A stretch of DNA of 50,580 nucleotides from Deltaproteobacteria bacterium (lineage in GTDB: Bacteria > Desulfobacterota > Desulfobulbia > Desulfobulbales > JAGXFP01). The translations under genes and the position numbers were made by a program. The notes under the pieces were generated by a model, which ran no database searches, was not told the DNA's origin, and saw only the letters and a program-made list of their open reading frames with translations. The stretch lies in assembly GCA_020056965.1 (NCBI GenBank), contig JAGVGT010000003.1:1-50580 (forward strand). Direction: 5' to 3'. Numbering within the stretch: position 1 is the stretch's first letter; each line of letters opens with the position of its first letter. Below are positions 28,619 through 36,601 of the stretch, one piece after another.

Positions 28619-29059
28619 TCATGGGGTGACCGTGAAGGTGACGGTGTCGGCGTAGACCCCGAGGCAGGCGTCTTGGTACACGCTGCCCAGAACCGTCCCG
28701 GTGACGGTCATCGTAATGGTTTGGTTTTTCTTTCCAGCAATCGGGGAAACGTAGGTGAGGCTGTATGGGAGATAGGTCGTCCCGAGCGGACAGGTGAGAT
28801 TGATCATCCGATTGGCGTTCACCCCGGTCTTGTAAAGGCCGTCATCATCGCTGAGCGCGATGGTGGGGGGAGCGCCGGAGCCGGCGCAGAGGACAGTCAA
28901 GTTGGCGGTAACCACCACGTCGGCGCCGATACCGGGGTCAAGATTACCGAAGCTGAGCGGTTGAGGCGACGAATTGAAGGTGCAGGTGGCGGCCGTGGCC
29001 GTGCCGGCGTGGCCCAGAAGCAGCAGGGCCGCGAAACCGATTATTTCGAGTTTGATCAC
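28619..29059 (-). CDS. Spore-coat-U-domain fimbrial subunit (minor or tip candidate)
   Basis: A 146-residue secreted subunit with signal peptide (IIGFAALLLLGHAGTATA-ATC) and an SCPU-type immunoglobulin-like fold: CTFNSSPQPLSFGNLDPG at the mature N-terminus, two further Cys, and the C-terminal strand DTVTFTVTP. The start is GTG at 29059 behind GGAGGCGG. It lies after the mid-operon terminator, so it should be expressed less than the upstream pilin, which fits a minor subunit. It differs more in sequence from the other two subunits than they do from each other. Confidence 0.85.
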   Translation of the reverse strand: MIKLEIIGFAALLLLGHAGTATAATCTFNSSPQPLSFGNLDPGIGADVVVTANLTVLCAGSGAPPTIALSDDDGLYKTGVNANRMINLTCPLGTTYLPYSLTYVSPIAGKKNQTITMTVTGTVLGSVYQDACLGVYADTVTFTVTP

Positions 29060-29101
29060 GATCTTCCGCCTCCCCCGAGTGGTTTCTGTTCATGGCCGCC
29101 G

Positions 29102-29149
29102 CAAAAAAATGGCCGGTACCGCTGGGATGTTCCCTCATCGGCACCGGCC
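29102..29149 (-). terminator. Mid-operon terminator after the second pilin gene
   Basis: On the minus strand GGCCGGTGCCG (29149-29139) and CGGTACCGGCC (29121-29111) pair with one wobble around a 17-base loop and are followed by ATTTTTTTG. Placed between the second pilin and the assembly genes, it would leave much pilin message and little read-through to chaperone and usher. Confidence 0.85.
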
Positions 29150-29194
29150 TTCAGTATATCTGTAGTTTTAGACTCAGGTACAGATATAAAATAA

Positions 29195-29647
29195 TTACGG
29201 GGCGATGGTGAACACCACGTTACCGGTGTAGTTACCGGCCGGTGCATCAACATAGTCGGCGTTGGCGATGGATGCGTTGAGGGTGGAAATGACGGGAACC
29301 GTTTTTCCGCCACCACTGCCAGTGTCGTTGTTGTAAACGATGCTGTAAGGGATCGAGTCCGTACCGTTGGAGATGGTTCCGGCATACGCCGCCGCAGCTG
29401 CATCGGGGTCGGTCAAGGTATAAGCGCTATTTTTAGTGCACCAGAAACTCAAGGCGCCCGAGGCGGTTGCCGCTGCCGCCGAGGTCTGGTCCAAGGCTCC
29501 AAAGGCCAGAGTAGGTGTCGAATTGAACCTGCAAGTACCGGTGATATTTGCGGAAACATTTACAGTGGTGGTCGCCGCCGCTGCATTGCCGACGACCGCA
29601 AACATCACTCCGGCAATGCCAAGACCCAACAATGCATTCTTAACCAT
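29195..29647 (-). CDS. Spore-coat-U-domain fimbrial subunit, probable major pilin
   Basis: A 150-residue secreted pilin. ATG 29647 (MVKNALLGLGIAGVMFAVVG, signal peptide ending NAAA-ATT) follows an AAGGGGGG site; the longer frame from 29707 would run through the -10 element and is rejected. The mature protein has CRFNSTPTLAFGALDQ, a single disulphide partner in SFWCTKNSAYTL, and the terminal strand GNVVFTIAP, all typical of SCPU subunits that lack one strand and are completed by donor-strand exchange. It has its own strong promoter (29713-29741) and terminator (29102-29149), so it is the best candidate for the major structural subunit. Confidence 0.9.
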   Translation of the reverse strand: MVKNALLGLGIAGVMFAVVGNAAAATTTVNVSANITGTCRFNSTPTLAFGALDQTSAAAATASGALSFWCTKNSAYTLTDPDAAAAAYAGTISNGTDSIPYSIVYNNDTGSGGGKTVPVISTLNASIANADYVDAPAGNYTGNVVFTIAP

Positions 29648-29709
29648 GATCTTACCCCCCTTTTGTTTTGGCCCCGATTCGTTTGGGGACCGTGTTGTGG
29701 TTAACATAT

Positions 29710-29776
29710 AGGACTATAGTTGTCCTTTATATTTAAGTCAAGAAAAACTTTAAATAATTCAGCTAATATACTGAAT
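29710..29776 (-). promoter_or_regulatory. Strong promoter with two dyads upstream of the major pilin
   Basis: On the minus strand TTGACT (29741-29736), a 17-base spacer and TATAGT (29718-29713) give a near-consensus sigma-70 promoter, about 65 bases before the pilin start. A dyad AGGAC-N7-GTCCT (29710-29726) covers the -10 element, the position of a repressor operator. A second dyad ATTCAG-N8-CTGAAT (29757-29776) lies just upstream of the -35, the position of an activator or repressor site. The binding proteins are unknown. Confidence 0.75.
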
Positions 29777-30064
29777 GAGCGTTCAACTTGCTTCCGCGTC
29801 GTTTTTTAGGGTGATCAATTTGTCGGCATTTGTTTCTGGTAATAACAATCATAACTGTAAGTATTGGGAGTTGTGGTTTCAAGGTGTATCGGAAAATAAA
29901 ATTTCAAAACATGGATGAGTGTTTAACTGGCGGTCGGGGGGCTGGACAAAAGCGGCTGCCCCTGGGTGAGAGTGTTGCCCGTGATTCCTGCGGCCGGTTC
30001 TGGGGGAGGGGGAGAGCTTTTGCTCTGCTGGGCGTTGGGAAAATAGGGGGATCAGAGAGTGAAG
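29777..30064. other. Gap between first and second pilin genes
   Basis: About 290 bases without a supported gene. It includes a short GAGCTTTTGCTC dyad near 30016 but no T run, so no clear terminator for the first pilin was found. Confidence 0.4.
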
Positions 30065-30529
30065 TTATGGTGCCACTGTAAAGGTAACGGTTCCGGTATA
30101 GGCTCCAGCCGGGGCGTTAACGAAATCGCCGTTCAAAATCCTTGCGGTCAAACTGGAGGTAAGCAGGTTGGTCTTCCCGATGCCGGTGCCGTTAAAATTG
30201 TTGTAGCTGATGGTGTAGGGGATGGTCTGGCCGCCGTTGCTGATGGCGCCGGCAAAGGCGCCGTCGCCCACGGCCGGATTGGCCTGGTCGGAGAGGGTAT
30301 AGGCGGCCCCCCTGGTACACCAGAACTGGAGATTCCCGGCGGCACTCACATCGGTCGTCAGGCTTTGGTCGAGAACCCCGAAGGCCAAGGAGGGGGTTGC
30401 GGTAAACTTGCAGGTGCCGATCAGATTGGCGGAGGCCGTCATGGTTTCGGAGTCAGCCGCCAGGCCGGCGGGGTTGAATGCCAGCAGGACCCAGAAAAAG
30501 CCGCCTCCGGAGAGGATAATTTTCAACAT
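30065..30529 (-). CDS. Spore-coat-U-domain fimbrial subunit
   Basis: A 154-residue secreted subunit closely similar in layout to the 29195-29647 pilin: CKFTATPSLAFGVLDQ, LQFWCTRGAAYTLSD, IPYTISYNN and GTVTFTVAP. The frame opens at 30697, but only ATG 30529 (MLKIILSGGGFFWVLLAF) gives a signal peptide directly and has TGAGG eight bases upstream; the longer frame would also run through the DUF2892 gene. It is first in the fimbrial gene order. Whether it is a second major subunit or an adaptor cannot be decided from sequence. Confidence 0.87.
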   Translation of the reverse strand: MLKIILSGGGFFWVLLAFNPAGLAADSETMTASANLIGTCKFTATPSLAFGVLDQSLTTDVSAAGNLQFWCTRGAAYTLSDQANPAVGDGAFAGAISNGGQTIPYTISYNNFNGTGIGKTNLLTSSLTARILNGDFVNAPAGAYTGTVTFTVAP

Positions 30530-30627
30530 GCCAAGCCTCATTCCAGCGATTGAGTCCAAGCTTAACCCCCTGTAACGGCTACCGTGAGCAGATGGTTGCT
30601 CGCCTTTGGTTAAGCACGAGGTGAAGA

Positions 30628-30837
30628 TTAACCCTTGTGACAGCAGGCGCCGGTCTTGCCGCAGGTGGAGATGCCCAGCAGTTGGTAGGGCGGGCACCAG
30701 CCCACCAACCCGGTCAAGATGGGAACGATGCCCAGGTAGCCCCAGGGAGTGGCCGGACCGATGAAGGCTAGGGAGAGGATGGCGGCGCCGACGACGATGC
30801 GGGCGATTCTTTCGATATTGCCGATGTTCTGTTTCAT
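30628..30837 (-). CDS. DUF2892-family small membrane protein
   Basis: A 69-residue protein with the DUF2892/YgaP-type pattern: MKQNIGNIERIARIVVGAAI, a two-helix membrane hairpin (about 13-28 and 33-48 around PATPWGYLG), LTGLVGWCPPYQLLGISTC and a Cys-rich tail (CGKTGACCHKG). In other bacteria this domain stands alone or is fused to rhodanese. The Cys at the second helix end is conserved in the family. The start follows TGAGGATT. Function unknown. Confidence 0.88.
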   Translation of the reverse strand: MKQNIGNIERIARIVVGAAILSLAFIGPATPWGYLGIVPILTGLVGWCPPYQLLGISTCGKTGACCHKG

Positions 30838-31002
30838 TAAAATAATCCTCAGTTCAGGTGGTATTTAGGATGAACCCGAAGTCTCTTGGCTCCAAAGCAC
30901 TATAAGCAGTAGCCGGGAATTGGCCAGTACTCTTCGCCCCGAAGTTTGTTGCTGGTGGGGCAAAGTGGGGCTGGGCCTCACTCAATTAAATTGATTCCTT
31001 CC

Positions 31003-31470
31003 TTATCTCCCGGCCCGCTCATCCCGGCCGGCGAAAAGCCGCCTGACCTGCTCCACTCGCCGTTTGTTTACCCCCAGGTCCCAGATGCCGGATCGGGAGG
31101 CCGAGCGCACTTGGATCAGCGAGGCGGCTTCGTCCAGCCGGAACTCCAGGTCATCCTCAAAGCGCAAAACCTGCGAGGTGTAAACAGCCCGCAGGTAGCC
31201 GGTCTGATTGTCGACGATGACTCCCTCGGTATCCTCGATGGTCTTCTTGAGGTTTTGCCAGGCCAGGGCGGTGGCACTGGTGTAAGGAATGGGCGCGATG
31301 TAGGCCGCGCCGGACGTCTCGCTGTTCAGGCAGTTGGGGGTATTGGGGCAGGGCCGCAAGTGGCCGTCAACCAGGCCGGATTTCGGCGGGGTGCCGGAGC
31401 AGGAGGAAATCCCGAAGAGCAGCAGGAACAACGGTAGCAAGGTGAGGCGGCTGGGTATTTTTCGATCCAT
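31003..31470 (-). CDS. DUF1499-family lipoprotein
   Basis: A 155-residue predicted lipoprotein (signal ending FGISSC, lipidated Cys about 24) with the DUF1499 pattern: LRPCPNTPNCLNSETS, a Trp-containing helix (ATALAWQNLKKTIEDTEG), YLRAVYTSQVLRFEDDLEF, and the end SRSGIWDLGVNKRRVEQVR. The two Cys of CPNTPNC are family-conserved. Function is unknown. It stands alone, divergent from kdpA. Confidence 0.87.
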   Translation of the reverse strand: MDRKIPSRLTLLPLFLLLFGISSCSGTPPKSGLVDGHLRPCPNTPNCLNSETSGAAYIAPIPYTSATALAWQNLKKTIEDTEGVIVDNQTGYLRAVYTSQVLRFEDDLEFRLDEAASLIQVRSASRSGIWDLGVNKRRVEQVRRLFAGRDERAGR

Positions 31471-31624
31471 GGTTGATCTCCAATGTTTTGGTTTGTCTAC
31501 ATGAATTTAGAATAAGTCATTTAGCCGGGGGCTGGCAACCGGGATGTGAGATCGTCCCGCCTATTCCGATTGATTCGCCCAGTCAATCTCCTGGCCAAGC
31601 AATCTTGACGATTTCTTGATGCCA

Positions 31625-31653
31625 TTGACCCTTGTTTTGAACCCTTCTTTATG
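31625..31653 (+). promoter_or_regulatory. Possible kdp operon promoter
   Basis: TTGACC (31625-31630), a 17-base spacer and TTTATG (31648-31653) lie about 120 bases upstream of kdpA. A second possible -10, TAGTAT near 31661, could pair with TTGAAC at 31637. KdpE would be expected to bind near here, but its site was not identified. Confidence 0.4.
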
Positions 31654-31771
31654 TGCAGGATAGTATATTCCAGGCCATTAACAATACTCGACCAGTTACC
31701 AGTTATGGGAACCGCCGGCGGCTGCCGGTGACAACTCGACGGTCGGGATGCCAGGCACGGAGGGTCGATTG

Positions 31772-33550
31772 ATGAATTTTGCGGATGTTGTCCAGGTTCT
31801 AGCCTGTCTGGGGCTGGTTATCCTGTTGGTCAAACCGGTCGGCGCTTTTATGGCCCTGGTCTATCAGGGCGAACGAACCTTTCTTTCTCCGTTCCTCGCC
31901 CCCGGCGAGAAGTTCCTGTACCGGATTTGCGGGGTGCAGCCGGAGGAGGAGATGGATTGGCAGCGCTATGGCTGGGCCATGCTCCTCTTCAACCTGATGC
32001 TTTTCGTGGCGCTCTTCGCCATCCTGCTGCTCCAGCACCTGCTGCCGCTCAATCCCCAAAATCAGCCCCCCTTCTCCTGGCAACTGGCGCTCAACACCGC
32101 GATTAGCTTCACCACCAACACCAACTGGCAGAACTATGGTGGTGAGCAGACCGCCAGCTACTTCACCCAGATGGTCGGGCTGACGGTGCACAACTTCGTC
32201 TCGGCCGCCACCGGCATGGCGGTGTTGATCGCCTTGATCCGCGGCTTTGCGCGGCGCAAGACCGCAATGCTGGGAAACTTCTGGGTCGATCTGACCCGTG
32301 GCGTCCTCTACATCCTGTTGCCGCTCGCCCTGATTGCCGCCATCCTCTTGGTTTCCCAGGGGGTGATTCAGAACTTCAGCGACTACAAGACCACCCCGCT
32401 GGTCCAGGCCACCAACTATGATCAGCCCAAGCTGAACGCCCAGGGCGCCCCTCTGAAGGACGCGGCCGGCAAGGCGACTACCGAGACGGTGGCGGTCTTG
32501 GCGGTCACCATCCCCATGGGGCCGGTGGCCTCCCAGGAGGCGATCAAGGAGTTGGGCACCAACGGCGGCGGTTTTTTTAATGCCAACTCGGCCCATCCCT
32601 TCGAGAATCCGACCCCGTTCTCCCACTTTCTGGAAATCCTGCTGATCCTACTGATCCCCGCTGCCCTTACCTACACCTTCGGGGTCATGGTTGGTAACCC
32701 CCGTCAGGGCTGGGCGCTGTTGGGGGTCATGTTGCTTCTGTTGGTCGTCGCCTTCACCGTCTTGCAGTGGGCGGAGACGAGCGGCAATCCCTTGGTGGCC
32801 AAACTGGGGGTGAGCGGCGGCAACATGGAAGGGAAAGAAGTCCGTTTCGGCATGGCCGGCAGCAGCCTCTTCGAGGTGGCCACCACCGCCACCTCCTGCG
32901 GGGCGGTCGCCGCCATGCACGACTCCCTGACTCCCCTCGGCGGCCTGGTGCCTTTGGCCCTGATCCTCCTTGGGGAGGTGGTTTTCGGCGGGGTCGGCTC
33001 CGGTCTCTATACCATGTTGGCCTTCGCCATCATCGCCGTCTTCGTCTCCGGCCTGATGATCGGCCGGACCCCTGAATATCTGGGCAAGAAGATCGAGGTG
33101 CGGGAGATGTGGATGGCCATCGTCGTCATCCTCACCGCCGGGGTGACGGTGCTGATCCTTTCGGGGATTGCCATGGTCACCCCGGCGGCGGTGGCCTCCA
33201 TGGCCAATCCCGGCGCACATGGCCTCTCCGAGGTACTCTACGCCATGGCCTCGATGGCCAATAACAATGGCAGCGCTTTTGCCGGCCTGAACGGCAACGT
33301 CAACTTCTATAACCTCCTGGGTGGTCTGGCGATGTTCCTGGGCCGCTATGTCCCGGCCCTGGCGGTGCTGGCCTTGGCCGGGGGGCTGGCCGAAAAGAAA
33401 TATGTCCCGCCCAGCCTAGGCACCCTGCCCACGGACAAGGCGCCCTTTGCCCTCTGGCTGACCTTGGTGATTTTGATTGTCGGGGCGCTGACCTTTTTCC
33501 CGGCCCTCGCCCTGGGGCCGATTGTCGAGCAGCTGGTGATGGTGGGGTAG
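31772..33550 (+). CDS. kdpA: Potassium-transporting ATPase subunit A
   Basis: Channel-like subunit that selects and translocates potassium in the KdpFABC pump of the inner membrane. The 592 residues contain about ten membrane helices and the selectivity-filter repeats of the superfamily of K transporters, for example [34 protein letters not shown] and [20 protein letters not shown]. The start ATG 31772 follows GGAGGG; the frame open from 31748 lacks a site. No kdpF was found. The kdpB start lies 341 bases downstream, separated by palindromic repeats. Confidence 0.96.
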   Translation: MNFADVVQVLACLGLVILLVKPVGAFMALVYQGERTFLSPFLAPGEKFLYRICGVQPEEEMDWQRYGWAMLLFNLMLFVALFAILLLQHLLPLNPQNQPPFSWQLALNTAISFTTNTNWQNYGGEQTASYFTQMVGLTVHNFVSAATGMAVLIALIRGFARRKTAMLGNFWVDLTRGVLYILLPLALIAAILLVSQGVIQNFSDYKTTPLVQATNYDQPKLNAQGAPLKDAAGKATTETVAVLAVTIPMGPVASQEAIKELGTNGGGFFNANSAHPFENPTPFSHFLEILLILLIPAALTYTFGVMVGNPRQGWALLGVMLLLLVVAFTVLQWAETSGNPLVAKLGVSGGNMEGKEVRFGMAGSSLFEVATTATSCGAVAAMHDSLTPLGGLVPLALILLGEVVFGGVGSGLYTMLAFAIIAVFVSGLMIGRTPEYLGKKIEVREMWMAIVVILTAGVTVLILSGIAMVTPAAVASMANPGAHGLSEVLYAMASMANNNGSAFAGLNGNVNFYNLLGGLAMFLGRYVPALAVLALAGGLAEKKYVPPSLGTLPTDKAPFALWLTLVILIVGALTFFPALALGPIVEQLVMVG

Positions 33551-33554
33551 AAAG

Positions 33555-33635
33555 GTAGGATGGGCAAAGCGCAGCGTGCCCATCGCTTTTCTGCAAAGGC
33601 ATAATGATGGGCACGCTGCGCTTTGCCCATCCTAC
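33555..33635. repeat. Perfect 30-bp inverted repeat between kdpA and kdpB
   Basis: Arms 33555-33584 and 33606-33635 begin GTAGGATGGGCAAAGCGCAG and are exact reverse complements, separated by 21 bases. It starts five bases after the kdpA stop and would form a very stable RNA hairpin. Elements of this sequence type are widespread dispersed palindromes. Confidence 0.9.
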
Positions 33636-33645
33636 ACCTTAAAGA

Positions 33646-33775
33646 CGAACCGCAGAACCGTTGAACAGCAGAATATCCAACCGCAGAAGTGAAGAACGGA
33701 ACTTTGGAGGATGTCGCTTACGTCTTTCACTTCTACATTCTGCGGTTCAGCGGTTCGATATTCTGCGGTTCGCCG
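33646..33775. repeat. Inverted repeat of the AACCGCAGAATATC family
   Basis: Left arm (33646-33690) and right arm (33725-33775) are imperfect reverse complements built of units such as AACCGCAGAATATC and GAACCGCAGAA. The right arm, in reverse complement, matches the sequence after kdpE (39994-40060). With the preceding palindrome it fills most of the 341-base kdpA-kdpB gap. Confidence 0.75.
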
Positions 33776-33891
33776 CTAATCTTACTCCCTATCGACCGCG
33801 AAACGCTTGAGGGGGAAGACGGTATCTACACAATTCATGGCAAAACAATAAGCTGGGCGCGGCAAGCAGCGCCCTTACGGAGAACATAGCA

Positions 33892-35958
33892 ATGTCAAAA
33901 CATCCTCAACCGCCCCAATCGGTCTTCGATGGCGTCCTGTTGCGGGGCGCTCTGGTCGGCTGCTTCAAAAAACTCGATCCCCGCACCCTCTGGCGTAACC
34001 CGGTGATGTTTGCGGTGGAGATTGCCAGCGTCATTACCATGGTCACCTTCGTCATGTCGCTCTCCGGCGCCAACCGGGAGCCGGTCTGGTTCACCGGCCT
34101 GGTCTCGCTCTGGCTCTGGCTGACCGTGATCTTTTCCACCTTCGCCGAGGCGCTGGCCGAGGGGCGGGGCAAGGCCCGGGCCGCCTCGTTGCGCCAGTCG
34201 CGCACCGATGTCACCGCCAAACTCCTGGCCGCACCCGATTTCAAATGCCCCAGTAAAGTGGTCGGGGCCAGCGAGTTGCGCAAGGGCGATCTGGTCCTGA
34301 TCGAGGCAGGTGAGATGATTGCCGGCGACGGTGACGTGGTGGCCGGGGCCGCCCTGGTCAACGAGTCGGCTGTGACCGGCGAGTCGGCCCCAGTGGTGCG
34401 CGAGTCCGGCGGCGACCGCAGCGCCGTCACCGGCGGCACCACGGTCATCTCAAACAGCATCATCATCCGGATCACCGCCAACCCGGGCGAGACCTTCCTC
34501 GACCAGATGATCGGCCTGATCGAAGGGGCCAAGCGCCGTAAGACCCCCAACGAGGTCGCCCTGGAGGTGCTGCTGATTGCCCTCTCGATGGTCTTCCTGC
34601 TGGTCTGCGCCAACATCAGCCCGCTGTCAATCTATAGTGTGGCGGCGACCGGGCAGGGGACGCCGGTATCGCTGACCATCCTGGTCGCCCTTTTCGTCTG
34701 TCTGGCCCCCACCACCATCGCCGCCCTGCTGCCCGCCATCGGTATCGCCGGTATGGACCGGCTCTTTCAGAAGAACGTCATCGCCCTTTCCGGCCGGGCC
34801 ATCGAGGCGGCCGGCGATGTCAACGTGTTGCTTTTGGACAAGACCGGCACCATCACCCACGGCAATCGTGAGGCGGTGGCCTTCATCCCGGTGGGCGGCC
34901 ACAGCGAACGCGACCTGGCCGAGGCGGCGCTGATGGCCTCGCTGGCCGACGAGACCCCGGAAGGGCGCAGCGTGGTGGCCCTGGCGAAAGAGAAGTTCGG
35001 CCTGACTAGGGAGACGCCGCCCGAGGCCGAGGTGGTGGAATTTAACGCTGATACCCGCCTCTCCGGGATCAACCTGGCCGGGATTCGCTACCGCAAGGGC
35101 GCCTCCGACTCGACCATCGCCTTTGCTAAGCAGCTGGGCGGTAAGGATATCCCCAGTGATTTGACCGAAGTGGTCGGTCGGGTTGCCGGGGGCGGGGCCA
35201 CCCCGCTGGTGGTCTGCAAGGATAGCGAGATCCTCGGGGTGATCAACCTCAAGGATATCGTCAAGGCCGGCATCCAGGAGCGCTTCCAGCAGCTGCGCAG
35301 CATGGGGATCAAGACGGTGATGATCACCGGCGACAACCCCTTGACCGCCGCCGCCATCGCCGCCGAGGCCCAGGTGGACGACTTCTTGGCCCAGGCTAAG
35401 CCCGAGGAGAAACTGCGGTTGATCCGCGAATATCAGGAGCAGGGTTACATGGTGGCGATGACCGGCGACGGCACCAATGACGCCCCGGCCCTGGCCCAGG
35501 CCGATGTGGCGGTGGCCATGAACACCGGCACCCAGCCGGCCCGGGAGGCGGCCAACATCATCGATCTGGACAGTAACCCCACCAAGCTCCTGGACATCGT
35601 CGAGGTCGGCAAGCAGATCCTGATGACCCGCGGCAACCTGACCACCTTTAGTATCTCCAACGACGTGGCCAAGTACTTCGCCATCGTCCCGGCCATGCTG
35701 CTCTCGATCTATCCCCAGCTGGAGGCGCTGAACATCATGCACCTGGCCAGCCCCTATAGCGCGATACTATCGGCGGTGATCTTCAACGCCATTATCATCC
35801 CGCTGCTGGTGCCGCTGGCGCTGAAAGGGACCAAGTTCCGCCCAATGCCGGCCGAAAAATTGCTGATCCACAACCTGATGCTCTACGGGGTGGGGGGGAT
35901 GATCGCGCCCTTTGTCGGGATTAAGGCGATTGATCTGCTGGTGGGGGTGTTTGTGTGA
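33892..35958 (+). CDS. kdpB: Potassium-transporting ATPase subunit B (P-type ATPase)
   Basis: Energises KdpA by ATP hydrolysis. The 688 residues show the P-type landmarks in order: actuator loop [12 protein letters not shown], membrane motif [17 protein letters not shown], phosphorylation site [12 protein letters not shown] (Asp about 316), nucleotide-binding YRKGASDST and the hinge [21 protein letters not shown] KdpB-type end [20 protein letters not shown] is present. Length is normal. A serine-regulated TGES motif is intact. Confidence 0.97.
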   Translation: MSKHPQPPQSVFDGVLLRGALVGCFKKLDPRTLWRNPVMFAVEIASVITMVTFVMSLSGANREPVWFTGLVSLWLWLTVIFSTFAEALAEGRGKARAASLRQSRTDVTAKLLAAPDFKCPSKVVGASELRKGDLVLIEAGEMIAGDGDVVAGAALVNESAVTGESAPVVRESGGDRSAVTGGTTVISNSIIIRITANPGETFLDQMIGLIEGAKRRKTPNEVALEVLLIALSMVFLLVCANISPLSIYSVAATGQGTPVSLTILVALFVCLAPTTIAALLPAIGIAGMDRLFQKNVIALSGRAIEAAGDVNVLLLDKTGTITHGNREAVAFIPVGGHSERDLAEAALMASLADETPEGRSVVALAKEKFGLTRETPPEAEVVEFNADTRLSGINLAGIRYRKGASDSTIAFAKQLGGKDIPSDLTEVVGRVAGGGATPLVVCKDSEILGVINLKDIVKAGIQERFQQLRSMGIKTVMITGDNPLTAAAIAAEAQVDDFLAQAKPEEKLRLIREYQEQGYMVAMTGDGTNDAPALAQADVAVAMNTGTQPAREAANIIDLDSNPTKLLDIVEVGKQILMTRGNLTTFSISNDVAKYFAIVPAMLLSIYPQLEALNIMHLASPYSAILSAVIFNAIIIPLLVPLALKGTKFRPMPAEKLLIHNLMLYGVGGMIAPFVGIKAIDLLVGVFV

Positions 35959-35962
35959 AAAA

Positions 35963-36002
35963 CATAGGACTTATAGGTCCCATGAAACCTATAAGTCCTA
36001 TG
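35963..36002. repeat. 16-bp perfect inverted repeat between kdpB and kdpC
   Basis: CATAGGACTTATAGGT (35963-35978) and ACCTATAAGTCCTATG (35987-36002) with an 8-base loop, four bases after the kdpB stop and 26 bases before the kdpC start. It has no T run, so it is more a palindromic repeat or RNA-stability element than a terminator. Confidence 0.85.
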
Positions 36003-36028
36003 AAACGAAGTCTATTGAGGAATTAGCC

Positions 36029-36601
36029 ATGAAAGATCTAAAACCGGCCATCCTGCTTTTTCTCGTTTTTACTTTCATCTGCGGCGGAATCTATCCGGCG
36101 GTCGTCACCGGTATCGCCCAAAGCCTCTTCCCCCGGCAGGCCAACGGCAGTCTGCTGGTTGACCGGAATAACCGGGAGACCGGCTCCAGTTTGATCGGCC
36201 AGCCCTTCTCGGCGCCGCAATACTTCTGGCCGCGGCCCTCGGCTACGGGCGGTTTCGGCTACAACCCGGCGGCCTCCGGCGGCTCCAACAGTGGCCCCAC
36301 CAATCCGGCTTATCTCCAGACCGTGGCCGACCGGGTCCAAAGGTTGCGAGACTCCGGCCTTACCGGCGAGATCCCGGCCGATCTGGTCCAGGCCTCGGCC
36401 AGTGGTCTCGACCCGCATCTCACCCTGGAATCGGCCCGGGTGCAGATTCCCAGGGTTGCAAAGGCCCGTGGGATGAGCGAAGATGAGGTGGTCCGGCTGG
36501 TGGCCGGCCAGACCGAAGGGCGCCAGTTCGGCCTGTTGGGGGAGCCACGGGTAAACGTGCTGGAATTGAACCTGCGACTGGATGCAAGCAAGCCGGAGTG
36601 A
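36029..36601 (+). CDS. kdpC: Potassium-transporting ATPase subunit C
   Basis: Single-pass membrane subunit required for assembly and affinity of the Kdp pump. ATG 36029 after TGAGGAA gives 190 residues: a membrane helix MKDLKPAILLFLVFTFICGG, then FPRQANGSLLV, the conserved SLIGQPFSAPQYFWPRPSA, YNPAASGGSNSGPTNPAY and ESARVQIPRVAKARG. The frame open from 35912 is rejected because it runs through kdpB. It abuts kdpD (TGATG). Confidence 0.96.
   Translation: MKDLKPAILLFLVFTFICGGIYPAVVTGIAQSLFPRQANGSLLVDRNNRETGSSLIGQPFSAPQYFWPRPSATGGFGYNPAASGGSNSGPTNPAYLQTVADRVQRLRDSGLTGEIPADLVQASASGLDPHLTLESARVQIPRVAKARGMSEDEVVRLVAGQTEGRQFGLLGEPRVNVLELNLRLDASKPE

Noticed and set aside
29648-29707. Longer N-terminus for the major pilin
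   Set aside because: It would run through the -10 element and the predicted transcription start, and delays the signal peptide; ATG 29647 has a purine-rich site.
30530-30697. Longer N-terminus for the first pilin
   Set aside because: It would overlap the DUF2892 gene and place 56 residues before the signal peptide.
33555-33775. CRISPR-like repeat cluster
   Set aside because: The repeats are inverted palindromes with unequal spacing and no series of similar-length unique spacers; no cas gene is present.
34627-35742. 371-codon minus-strand frame opposite kdpB
   Set aside because: Shadow of the P-type ATPase gene; His/Gly/Asp-rich low-complexity product.
36001-36028. kdpF small subunit or extra gene between kdpB and kdpC
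   Set aside because: The gap is filled by a palindrome and the kdpC ribosome binding site; no hydrophobic ~30-codon frame was found here or before kdpA.
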